Source of the DNA: Schistosoma haematobium
Lineage: Eukaryota > Platyhelminthes > Trematoda > Strigeidida > Schistosomatidae
NCBI RefSeq assembly: GCF_000699445.3
Contig: NC_067196.1
Coordinates: 90,739,364 to 90,803,363 of the forward strand
Direction: 5' to 3'
Length of the DNA stretch: 64,000 bases
Shown here: piece by piece, positions 1-10,347 of the stretch
Layout: the number at the start of each line of letters is the position of its first letter
How positions within the stretch are numbered: position 1 is the first letter of the stretch
Made by a program: the position numbers and the translations under genes
The notes under the pieces: model-generated
Told to the model about the DNA's origin: nothing
What the model saw: only the letters and a program-made list of their open reading frames with translations
Database searches by the model: none

Positions 1-860
1 GGTTTCTCCGGTTGTTCGTGCAGTGACATCTATAGATAGGTCTGAGCGTGCTTGTCTGATGTCCGGTGGATTCTATAGAGCTGGTCTATTCAACAGTTCC
101 TCAAAGTACTCTACCTATCTATTCATCGATTCCTGAATCTTGATGATTGTCTTTACTTCTTTGTTCGGTCTCTTTGGTTTAGTATATTTCCGTGCTAGGT
201 TTTTCGTTGTATCGAATAGTTGTTTCATATTTCCTTCTCTTGTAGCTCTTTCCACCGTCATTAATAGTACTTCTTAGTATTCCTACTTGTCGGCTTTAAT
301 GCTCTTCGTAACTTGCTTGTTTGCTTCTGTGTACTCAACTTGTGTCTTGACTATCTCTGCTCGTGTTCGGCTGTGATTAGTTGCTGTGTTCTTGTTCTTC
401 CCTCCTTCAATCTTGTCCAGTGTTTCTACAGAGATCCATTCTCTATAATGATGCTTGTTGCCGCCTCCTAGCACCACTTAACGCGTTGACGCTAGTGCTT
501 CTTTGCTACCTTTCCAGTTTTCCTCCATAGTAGTTTCTTCTTCCTTCAGTAAATCCTATAAGGCTTGGAACCTGTTGTTGAGGGCTAGTTTGAATTCGTT
601 GAATTTGTTAATATCTCGAAGGAAGGCTGTATCATACCCCTTTAGTGCTGTTTGTCCAGTTGTTCAGTTCTTCTTTAGCTTCAGGTTCAAATTGGTCACA
701 ACTAGGTGGTGTTGTGATCTCAAGCTCTGTCAGCTCCTCTCCTGCTTCTCACTTCTTCAATTGTCCATGAGAGTTTTCGTTGATGCAGATATGATCCATC
801 TGGTTCTCTGTGGTGTGATGCAGTTAGATCCGTGTAGCTTTGTGTATAAAAGTGTGTGGA

Positions 861-863
<3 letters not shown>
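1..863 (-). mobile_element. RTE (SR2-like) LINE copy R1, 3'-side segment
   Basis: Antisense remnant of an RTE-type non-LTR retrotransposon. It is nearly identical, reverse-complemented, to 12352-13226 of copy R2, with only scattered single-base differences seen. It covers the linker after the endonuclease and the start of the reverse transcriptase region and runs off the window's left edge. The frame is broken by many stops, so no functional protein is expected. At 859-863 it is interrupted by the CR1-type element at 864-4352 and resumes at 4353. Open frames on the plus strand here are shadows. Confidence 0.85.
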
Positions 864-893
<30 letters not shown>

Positions 894-3800
894 TTATTCT
901 CAAATAACAGTTTGTTACATGAGGCATGCCAGTTTACAGGCAAGATCAAATTGATACAAATGATACAATATACACTGTATTAAATTACATAGCTGGGTTG
1001 AAAATTTATAAGACATGAATGTAGATTGTTTTAATCAGTACTACCGTTGGCGCGCTTCACGAGAGTTGCGTTGCGAATGTGCGACTGACGATCAAGAATA
1101 GGTCCATTGAAGGTATGAGCTTCTAGAAATCGCAACCTTATGTCCCTTTGGGATATCCAAGGCTTTAAGGATGGTGCAGGATGAAGTAACCTGTTCCATA
1201 TCTCAAGGGAGCTGAAAGAGGGAGGAAGTAAAAGAAAACACGAGAGGCAGAGTAGCCAATATTCATGTAGGAATGTTTAAGGTATGATTACTCAGTCTAA
1301 TTTTCTTTTATTAAGGTATTTGTTAAGAAAGAGCATTTTAATAGGTTAAAGAAAATAAGCTTTAGCAAGGTGTGAGTGGACATACAACTGACAAATGGAG
1401 GCGACTCGGAAAAGAGCTGAGAGTATAAGATTATGTGTGATTATAAAATAAAATATAGTGCTAGAAACAGTATTGTGATATACAACTGGCTATCTTCCTT
1501 TTATTATCGAAGCTATTAGAGCCCCTTTCGTTTTTTTTAAGGTTTTATAGGGTCTTGAGTAGGCTTCGTATATTAGCGAATTGTCTAGTTTGCTTGTAAT
1601 AGGATTTCTGAGTAGGAAGTGAAACCAATTTAACGTTCGTAACACGATTTAAAGAGGTATTTTGCGTGATAAATCAGCTTCAATACCTTAAGTCCGTGAC
1701 ATACCACTAAACCATAAGGAGCCGTAATTAAACAAAATGTTCTGCCCTACAGACATGGGTGGATTGAAGTTATCTCCCCACCTTCATGTTTGCTGGTCAG
1801 TAACGCCACCCTCCCTCCTTTTGTGATGTTAGGCTCTCCTACGTTTGTGGTAAGTATGATTAATGCTTTAATCAAAGTACATAGTTGGAATACACTGTCT
1901 CTACTAGGTCCATGTTACAAGCAAATCAGATATTTAAAAATTCTGTTTTATGGGTTAGACGTCCATATAGTATATCACACTGCTATGAAAATAACTAATG
2001 GTTTAAAGAAGTAAGGATTAATAGTAAATCAAAAGATATGAGAGGGTATAAAATTGTAGAAAAAAAAGAAAAAGACTTTAGGGTAAAAAAAAATAAGACA
2101 TTGAGAAACTCACAAGACTTTGTGGCCAAATTTTGAGCTTTGAATGATCGGCCTTAGTAGATCAGCATCCATAAGATTGAGCTATCTGTCTACTTGCAGT
2201 AGAAAAAAAAAGCATGACTTTTAGGAAGAATAATGTACATTTAACCTGTAGAGATTTGGGGACTGAAAGCTAGGGTTAGGAGCATGAAGTCATGATTAAT
2301 AAACAATGAATAATAGGAAAGGATAAGCCATATATCCTGTGATTTGGTTATATTCATATTAGTAACAGTCGAACTTGTTGGAATTTTGTTCTTTCTAGAT
2401 ACTAGGCGGTCCATAATAAAGTGCCTCATCGGTGGGCGGGAGTTCAAGGTAATGTTGAAGCTCTTTGGAGTCTAGAAATAGGGTTATTAGCTTTTTGAAT
2501 CTGGTAAACGTATCACAGTTACGGATAGGCATTGGCAGCCTGTTCCACAATAAACTGTACCGTACTGTGAAGAACTTACAACGCATTTGTTTTTGGTGTT
2601 TTACGGTAAGTAGTGTATATGCGTTGTTTCTAAGTCTATAGGCTGGGTCGTGGGTGATAGTCGGGCAGGAGGTTAGAAAGGAGAGCCCATATATCGCTTT
2701 GTAGAGAAATATTAAATTGTGTTTTAGCCTACGGTGCCATAAAGGTTCTAAAGATAGATGCTTACATCTGTCTGTGTAATCGAGATTCGAGTTACATCCT
2801 AGTAGTTGACGTGTGAAACGTCTTTGAACATCTTCTACTCTTATCTTGTCTGCGATATTCATATTAGAGAAGACAAAAGAGCAGTATTCAAGGGTGGGTC
2901 GTACACATATTTTGTAGAGAGTAAGTTTACCCTCTGTTGTGAAAAAGTTTTTCATTATAAAACCAATTAGCCGTCTAGATTTAGAAATAATAGAGGAGGC
3001 ATGTTCTTCAAAGTTTAGGCTTCCTGTGTAATTAATTCCTAAGTCGTGTACTGATTCGAGTGTTTGGACTATACATTCATTTAAGTGAAGTCGCGGTTTA
3101 TAGGGATGCTTTCCAAAGTGCATGATCCCGCACTTGTTGAGGTTAAATGGTAATTGCCATTTTTCACTCCATATAGTTAAGTTATTGAGGTCCTTTTGGA
3201 TCTGGGATACACTTTCGCTTAGTGTCTCAGGCTTATAGCTGTATACTATTTTGAGATCATCAGCATATAAGTACGGTTTCCCAAATTCTATGGTGTTACA
3301 TATATCGTTTATATACATAAGAAACAAAAGTGGCCCTAATACGCTTCCCTGGATGACTCCACTGGTGATTGGTCTAGGGGACGAGAGACAGTCATTGTAC
3401 TTTACCATCTGTTTACGTTCTGTTAAGAACGAAGCAAACCATGAGTACAGTGGGTTGTGTATTCCGAAGGACTTTAGTTTGACGAGTAGCCTTTTGTGTG
3501 GGACCTTATCAAAGGCTTTCTTAAAGTCAAGGAATAGGACTGATACAAGGAGTCCGCTGTCTCGTTTCAGAGTTATATCATTCAGGTAGTCGACTAGGCA
3601 TGTATCGCATGATCTGGACCTAAGAAATCCATGCTGGGAGGTCGACAAGAGATTGTTGGTTAATAGATGTTGGACTACAGCCGCCTTAACTACTTTTTCC
3701 ATCACTCTGGATACCACTGAAGTTATGTTTATAGGCCGGTAATTTTCAACGTTTGCTTCAGGTCCTGTTTTAATTTTGGGAATGATATGTGTAGTTTTCC

Positions 3801-4352
3801 AGGCAGTAGGGTAACACGCTGAAGAGAGTGATATCGCGAATAGTTTGAGAAGCAAAACACACATATCATCACCTCCACGTTTTAGCATGCTAGATGGAAT
3901 ACCATCTGGTCCATCAGTGTAGGAATGTTTCAATGTACTGATTGCTTTGGAGATATTTTGTACACTGAATTCTACATTAGTAATTTCACAGGGAGTTACT
4001 GGGATTGGTTCTGAATCATTAAATGGTTTTTCGTTAGTTAGTGAGAAACAAAAATGTTCACTGAATAATTCTGTGATAAGTTTGGGATCTTCGTATACTT
4101 GTTTGCCTTTAATGAATATACTCCCTCTCGATTTAGAGCGTTTAAGTTTATTTTGGAGTAGTATGGTGATTGCAGAGGAGTTATTATTAAGTTCAACTGC
4201 ACGTTTTTCCTGTGCTACTGCTTTTTGTTTACTTATTGCCTTTGTTCGGACAAGTATTTCTGTCATCGTTACTAAAGAGGAAAAGTCATTTAAGTTGTGG
4301 AATCGAGTACAATGTCTTTGAAGACGTCTTCTTGTACTGACCGGTATATAGA
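864..4352 (-). mobile_element. CR1-type LINE copy A', 5'-truncated, nested in RTE copy R1
   Basis: Reverse complement of roughly 31443-34920 of the full-length copy A, at very high identity. The element ends at its 3' side in an (ATT)n microsatellite (864-892 on this strand). It is 5'-truncated within ORF2, just before the segment reading PVSTRRRLQRH. A short GAAAT direct repeat flanks it (859-863 and 4353-4357), as expected for target-primed reverse transcription. The empty site is present in RTE copy R2 near 12362. It lacks ORF1 and the endonuclease, so it could not move by itself. Confidence 0.9.
2395..4352 (-). pseudogene. LINE reverse transcriptase (ORF2 C-terminal two thirds) of copy A'
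   Basis: Long open frame encoding the reverse transcriptase and C-terminal part of a CR1/Jockey-type ORF2. Visible motifs in order: DGPDGIPSSML, NYRPINITS, LDFKKAFDKVPHKRL, GVIQGSVLGPLLFLMYINDI and the catalytic YADDLK. The open frame continues upstream into RTE sequence (to 4416), so its first ~22 residues are a chance fusion and not element protein. Unlike copy A, this copy keeps a sense codon (TAC) where copy A has TAA, so its RT frame is open throughout. The endonuclease is absent through 5' truncation. There is no promoter evidence, so it is classed as a retropseudogene. Confidence 0.85.
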
Positions 4353-5046
4353 GAAATATTGTGCCACCCATGACCAAGTTTGTTGAGTGCACACAGATTT
4401 GCAAATCTCCGCCCATTCTCGTTTCTCTCTCCCAGTCAATACATGTCCTCCCATGATATCTTCATATCGAGTGTTGTCTATTCCGACTTTTGCGTTTAGA
4501 TCTCACATCTGAATGGTCAGGTTTTTCCTTGAGCAGTTCTCTATGATTGACTGCAGCTTATTGTAGAACTGATCATCGGTGAGGTGCGTATGATTGAAAA
4601 GCATTCATCGTGATTCCGTTCTTATTTGTGTTGAATGATGCTTTGGTGATTCTAGATCCGTGAGATTCCCATCCTACAGGTGCGTTTCGCGCTACTTTGG
4701 ACAGCATTAGAACAACTCCCTGAGTGTGCGAAGCATTTTCCTCTTCATAACCGGAGTGTAGCAGCATCTCTCCCGTATTCAGCCTTTGTTGTCCAGCTTG
4801 GGTCCAACGGGTTTCGTTGATTCCCATTACTGCCAAATTGTATCTCCTCATTTCCACTGCCATTTGACTGTTCTTTACGGTCTCCCACATTGTCCGGACG
4901 TTCCATGTACCTATAACAATTGTTGCTCTGGCTGTTAGAAGCGGCACCTGCCTAGTGACTCTTGTAGGAATTAGGTTTTCACCATGAAGCGTCATAGTTC
5001 TTCGAAACGGCGACCTTCTTACTCCCAGGGCAGAGTTTAAATGGTT
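4353..5046 (-). mobile_element. RTE LINE copy R1, 5' end and endonuclease start
   Basis: The other half of R1, interrupted by copy A'. An open frame at 4573-4995 gives the apurinic-type endonuclease start, with the motifs GTWNVRTMW and GINETRWTQAG. The 5' end is placed at 5027-5046 because the same 20-bp end occurs at 11728-11747 of copy R2, and flanking sequence is unrelated beyond it. Downstream of the residues VGWESHGSRITKAS the frame is lost. From about 4735 downward it is nearly identical to R2; above that it is strongly diverged. Confidence 0.85.
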
Positions 5047-5299
5047 TGAATTAATTTCTGGTTGGTGTTTTTGTGGCGAGTTAGTTGTCTACGGGACGGG
5101 GCCGCTAACCGCATGCATAATCATTGTCTTTTACCCGGGCTTGGGCAGGCAGTAACTCTAGAAGAGCTACAGGCGGGGTTACAAATAATGCTAATCGCTG
5201 CTGAATCTGATGAAAGTTTATTCGAATGATTCTGAAGACAGACTTCCCATAAGTCACCTTCGCCGAACACTTTAGAACAATCAATGTGGTTCGGAATAC
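5047..5299. other. Unassigned sequence next to exon-like segment 1
   Basis: Non-repeat flank between the RTE 5' end and the exon-like segment at 5300-5437. The minus-strand frame of that segment stays open down to 5121, adding about 60 residues including several cysteines. This stretch could therefore be either intron or a longer terminal exon. Nothing else is recognised. Confidence 0.4.
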
Positions 5300-5437
5300 C
5301 TTCAGCTTCAACTGTGGTGCCTGTTTGCCTCAACAAACTGGGATTTAATGTCGAAGACTGAATACTTATCCCATCATAGCACTTAACACAGTGGGCCATG
5401 AAAGTTTTAACCAAAGCGTCACAATCTTCTTTGAAAG
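5300..5437 (-). CDS. Exon-like segment 1 of an unrecognised gene (paralogue of 6003-6145)
   Basis: A 138-bp minus-strand segment bounded by a pyrimidine-rich acceptor (ccctcactag) and a possible donor (GAAG|gtattc). It encodes 45 whole codons starting FKEDCDALVKTFMAHCVKC. The same acceptor and a clearly related peptide (FNEDYDSLIKNVMAAYVKC) occur 708 bp away on the same strand, so selection on the reading frame is plausible. The family is not recognised. The frame continues without a stop to 5121, so the donor may not be used. It may belong to a small tandemly duplicated gene, or be an exon duplication within one gene. Confidence 0.4.
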
Positions 5438-5829
5438 CTAGTGAGGGCAAGTTATTTTAGTGCCCCTCTAAATTCAAAGTTCAAATAAAATGATTGACGG
5501 TATACTGCCTGTGTCAACAATGGGATTGCGGAATGAACAAAAAGACATATTTAATTGCTCTCACATGTGGCAAGCGCATTCAAAATCGTGGATGAAAGCA
5601 AAATATTATTACAAAAGGCTCCAATCATATTGGAATTTAATAATGGGGTCTGGTATCATCAATAAGTCTAAAATACCGACATAATGTATCTAATTTTGTA
5701 ACAATTTGAACGTTCAGGATCACAAACAATATATGAGTTCCGAGAATGCAGTTTGCCACAGGACAAACATTTATTAATCCCTGTTCACCCAATTATGGTG
5801 TATTGGAGCTGTGTGTAGAAGGCAATGAA

Positions 5830-5995
5830 TATACATGTTGATAGCTTAGGGGATGACGCGACGATTTTCGAAGTAAACAATACTGAGTCCGAGTACCACA
5901 GTGACATATCAACTCTGTGATGCAGGTGCAGGCAGCTGACGAGTCTCAAATGGGACGAAGAGACGCGCGTTCTAGATTCCCCTCGAGGTTACTCG
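5830..5995 (-). repeat. SINE-like fragment
   Basis: Antisense segment resembling the SINE-like sequence at 56250-56440. Both share the string gactcgtcagctg, followed by a CCTGCATC-type segment and a tRNA-like stretch. It is short and diverged, so its boundaries are approximate. Confidence 0.4.
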
Positions 5996-6002
5996 CACAC
6001 TA

Positions 6003-6145
6003 TGCACACAAAACTTGGGAAGACTGGTCAGTTTGCTTCAACAAAAAGGAATTTATTGTCAAAGACTGCCTTCTTATCCCTTCACAACATTTAACATAAG
6101 CAGCCATGACATTTTTAATTAAAGAATCGTAATCTTCATTGAAAG
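6003..6145 (-). CDS. Exon-like segment 2 of an unrecognised gene (paralogue of 5300-5437)
   Basis: Minus-strand segment beginning after the same acceptor (ccctcactag, AG at 6146-6147) as segment 1. It reads FNEDYDSLIKNVMAAYVKCCEG and then IRRQSLTINSF. Aligned positions shared with segment 1 include F-ED-D-L-K-MA-VKC-GI-QS-T-N-LL-QT. The downstream limit is uncertain because no strong donor is seen before an in-frame stop just past the segment. The two copies are different enough that the duplication is not recent. Confidence 0.4.
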
Positions 6146-6811
6146 CTAGTGAGGGAAATTGCAGTTAGTGTCTTTCCAAAGACAGCTTTCAGTCCTAAAC
6201 AATAAAGAGAATATTATAACCATCATTGCAATATTTGGAGGATCCTTCTTCATATTCCCGACTATTAATCGATCAGTAACACTACAGTGTGCTTGTTTTT
6301 AAAATCTGTCATCTTATTTAGCAATGCTACGACAGGACTGTTACTAGTTTATTGAACCTACATCTTTCCTTATTATTACTTGAGTATCAGCTTAACCCTA
6401 TAGAATTATTTCATAATCACCATTCATAACACCTTATTAACAATAGTCTGTCATCAGGCTTTTACTAAACAGTGGATAATCGAATAACGGAGGAATGAGG
6501 TGCATCGTTAAATGTCAATGCGGTATTCCGACATTTCAGTTTCAAACAACGAACATCGACACTTTCAAATGATATTTTTCAGTAGTGAGACTTCATCAAA
6601 CTGGACATTCACAACGGATTCACTGTTGATTACAATTGTCACATAATCACGTATACACGATACTGTTAATTCACAAGTGGAATGCTGTAAACTCTTGTAA
6701 AACTAATCAGTTTTTACCGAATGAAAACAATCACATAAACACAGAAAACCATATTATATATTCTACAAACAATCATGAATATTGTGTGTATTTCCATGAA
6801 ACAATCAGCAA
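6146..6811. other. Intergenic AT-rich sequence
   Basis: No convincing exon, RNA gene or element end was found between the exon-like pair and the 3' end of the PLXDC-like gene. The short open frames here show no splice-site or similarity support. Confidence 0.5.
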
Positions 6812-6817
6812 TTTATT
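6812..6817 (-). terminator. Polyadenylation signal of the PLXDC-like gene
   Basis: AATAAA on the minus strand, about 100 nt downstream of the PLXDC-like stop codon. It fits as the cleavage/polyadenylation signal of that transcript, though no transcript evidence is available. Confidence 0.55.
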
Positions 6818-6913
6818 GAAATGATTAACATAATCGAAAGTGTTTTAATCAAATGAAAAGTAAAATAACAGTCAGCTTGATGAAAACAACAAATAAGAAG
6901 GCGTTTGTGCGAA

Positions 6914-7066
6914 TCATGGCATACTTCTCTTCTTTCTGTAAAACCATAATCCTATGACACATCCAATGCATACGACAATGAATGTGAAAACTACTGGCAC
7001 GATCATATACGAGTAATTGCGAGACTTTCTTTGCTTTTCATTTTCATTCGTTTCTACGGTCACATT
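6914..7066 (-). CDS. PLXDC-like exon 12: transmembrane helix and cytoplasmic tail
   Basis: Starts after the acceptor tttttcag and ends with TGA at 6914-6916. It encodes 50 residues: a charged juxtamembrane stretch, the hydrophobic helix beginning MIVPVVFTFIVVC, and the stop-transfer sequence WFYRKKRSMP. Phase 0 join to exon 11. Confidence 0.88.
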   Translation of the reverse strand, partial: NVTVETNENEKQRKSRNYSYMIVPVVFTFIVVCIGCVIGLWFYRKKRSMP

Positions 7067-10000
7067 CTGAAAAAGCGAAACAGTACAACAATTACTCAAT
7101 ATCGAACATTTACCAAATGAGTTTCAGTGTTATTAGTAGTCTGCCTCAATTCATTTCTTAAGTCAGCTTCATTTACTGTTGGAGTTGTTTCTTCTTCTTT
7201 GAGAAGTGCTGCTTCTCTAGAAACGTCGACAATCTAGCTCTTCAGAACAATGAAATAGTGGCAATATAACCAAATATTAAATATTTCATCATTCAATACA
7301 CAGTATTTTCAGTATTGTTGACACAAGTGAATTCAACTAATAGTTACATAATTTATTTTTGTACTGTGTGATCAATGAATAATGATTTAAGATATCTGCT
7401 ACCGATTTGACAGTCAATGTGATAAGTATACATTGTCCTACAATCAACAAACGACTAATATTTGTGTGATGAATTTTTTTCCCTGGATGTCGAATCTTAT
7501 CACAATCTCAATCTCAATCAACAGACTTATAACTGTCGGTTTTATTGATGCTGTTCATACAGAACACACATTTCACAACAAGGAATCAGAAATACTTATT
7601 CTGAATTTGAACTACGACAGTTTTGGGAACTTGCACTAATCACTCAATCGCGCTACACGATTTTCAACAGATTACGCTTGATCATTTAAACTATTTTCAC
7701 CGATATCTTTCGACAGTGTCCGTAGATTTACGGTTTCATATTGGATATTGGAAGTCTGTTCACATTTTATAAAATGAAAATTTATATGTTTCAAGGCATC
7801 AGTGTTAAACAATGCAGTGAAATTTTCTTGCGCGTAAGAAGATTTACAAATATGTTGATACTGAATACAACCTGTGAATTCTACCGATTACTTACTTTAT
7901 TCCGGCAACCATTGACTTTGAATTTGTCAGTATCCTTATTAATACTGGTAATGCACATATTGCCTTGTTCACACCAAATACACCTTGTGTTCGGTGTTTT
8001 TGCGCCCTTACATGCTTTAATCGACTTGTGGTTTGGACAAACTTTGGTGAAAACAATAAGGTGATCGCATTACAAGTTATCAAAGAAAACATTGGTGAAT
8101 TAAAAAACATGTGACTATAAGGAACCAAATTGGTTTGAAACTCGTTTAACTCAATGACATGATGGTAATTTCGCAGTTGAGTGACTGTTTCATTCAGCGT
8201 GAATTTGTCATCATATTGCGCATCGCAAAATACAGTACACTTTCAATGTCACTCACATTTGACGACATCATGTTGATGTTGAACAAAACTACGTTCGATA
8301 ATGAACGATGAGTTTCGGCGAGCAAATTTCGTGGATTTCATTGACTGTGAACTTTCAGGAATGTACATACTGTGCTGTCACTGCATTCAGCAAAGCGTGT
8401 TGCACTTGATGTTTGTTGAATTTCATTTCATGATGTCAGTTTAATGACTGAAAGATGGGTTGTATCCCACGCCTTAATATGAACTGAATAACGTTTATGT
8501 TTATTCACTTAAGTATTCACCAGAAAGAAAACATACCCATTCCATGAAAATCGTCAGTATTTTTGATACTGTATTAATATCTCCTGACAATGATAAATTA
8601 AAATCCTACAAGTAACTTGTATATACCTTCAATTTACCGTTCGAATAGGATAAAGTAAAGATTTTGGAAATTATGCTATTGCATTCAGCATATTTAAAAT
8701 TCCATAGCGTCTCCGCGATTCCGACACCTCGTGGAAATTCACTATCATAAGTTCCAAATGAAAAAAATAAATGACACTGTCAAGTCAATGCAAAATTAAC
8801 TGACTGACTTATATCATCAGGTCTATCGTTTTGTGGCATTTTGTCTAAGTAAATTTCATCAAAGTGATGACTTGTATCGTGGTTCAAAATGTGTCTCTAA
8901 TCATTTTAAATATCCAGCAGTGAGTAGACGTTTGATGTGACGAGAGTTGAGATTGATGGTTAAATATCATTTAACAACTGACCAAAATTATACATGAACT
9001 CTTCAATTTTACGAAACAGAAATTGTGCAACCAAGTGTGAGAATAGTCAACTATGATAAAATAATATTGAACATACCCCCGGCAACTTCATACTCGACCA
9101 ACGTTTTAGTTTTGATCCATCTTCCATCAACATAAATATTAGAATGTTTCAGTCCTTGTTCAAATAAGGTTTACGGATGAAGAAACTTAAAATATTGATT
9201 TTCGATTTATGTATAACAATGTGTTTGCTCGTATAAGAAGCAATCAAAATAAGAAACAGTTTAATATCTTATCATGAATACAATAATGGTCAAACAGCAT
9301 TTTCACGCAATATGCTTTAAATCACATTTGGTTTCGAAAGCGGTCATCGTCTAACCAGTAAATGAAAGATGATGTCGTTAAGTTTCTGAATTTGTGTTAT
9401 AAGCGTGTCAGTGCAACATCTTTAAAATATATGTTAAGCTCATTAGAAATAATTTCACAAATTATCAACATTGAGGTTTACTGTGAAACGACTCAGCAAC
9501 ACATTGCAACAGATCATCAGGTAACTCTTAACCAAATGCTTAATACACTTTCTCACATCCAATTATTATAGACTGCATCCAACCTAATCACTTACACTAA
9601 ACGCTTGCCTTGGAACTCAGCTTCACCTTTCAACAACATACGACCATTTCAGCTTAGCGTGAAGTTTCAGCATTGTGTAAAACAACTATGAGTCCTGTTC
9701 GACAAAATATGCTTCCTTTTGTATTGAGTAGTATAAAACTAAGGACTACAGGTTTGACGACTTGAACAGTGAGTAAGTGAATAAAATAATGGCTGTATCA
9801 TCTACCTAATTTGGTTGTTCATATATCCCTGTCTGGATCAGTCAATCAGTAAACATATGCGAAATATTCCTTCAAATATCCAATGACTCTTTATCTCATG
9901 TGACATGACATGTGTTGATACACAGAAAATAAGTTACAAAAAGAGAGCGACATTAGTCTAACAGATGGTTGTTCATGTATTTCAGTGTAAATCAGAATAT

Positions 10001-10316
10001 AAATGACATTTGTTACCTCCACACTCAAATCGACCGTAAACGTTCGATCTCAATTCATTTTTCCCCATTTCCTCAGGAACCTGAAAAAATGTAATGGATG
10101 TCTGAGTCAAGATCTGTCAACACACTAACACCTATCACAAAATCAACCAACCATTGAAGTAATGTGTCGTCATTCACATTATATTATACAAAAACAAATT
10201 ATCACACTCACAGTAACCGCAATGATCTCTCAGTTGCCTTAGAACTATGTTCCATCTAGTCTACAAACATATTCTGACTCACCTCATTTGTCAACTTCAG
10301 AGAAGTTAGATGAACG

Positions 10317-10347
<31 letters not shown>

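Noticed and set aside
503..865. 120-residue plus-strand open frame (and its inverted twin at 12334-12723).
   Set aside because: Antisense shadow of the RTE linker region; no independent support.
3251..3589. Plus-strand open frames inside the LINE RT (3251-3589, 3947-4321 and mirror frames at 31475-31849, 32207-32545).
   Set aside because: Antisense shadows of the highly constrained RT frame.
8521..8640. Alternative donors (GAATGG|gtatgt at exon 9, TTGAAG|gtatat near 8630).
   Set aside because: They leave phases incompatible with the PSI exon. TCTG|gtgaat gives a closed frame.
8638..8741. A minus-strand exon candidate of the PLXDC-like gene reading EFPRGVGIAETLW, or in another frame SESRRR, with good GT/AG borders.
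   Set aside because: It cannot be joined in phase with its neighbours, and exon 8 joins exon 9 perfectly without it. The resemblance of both frames to PLXDC segments is likely chance.
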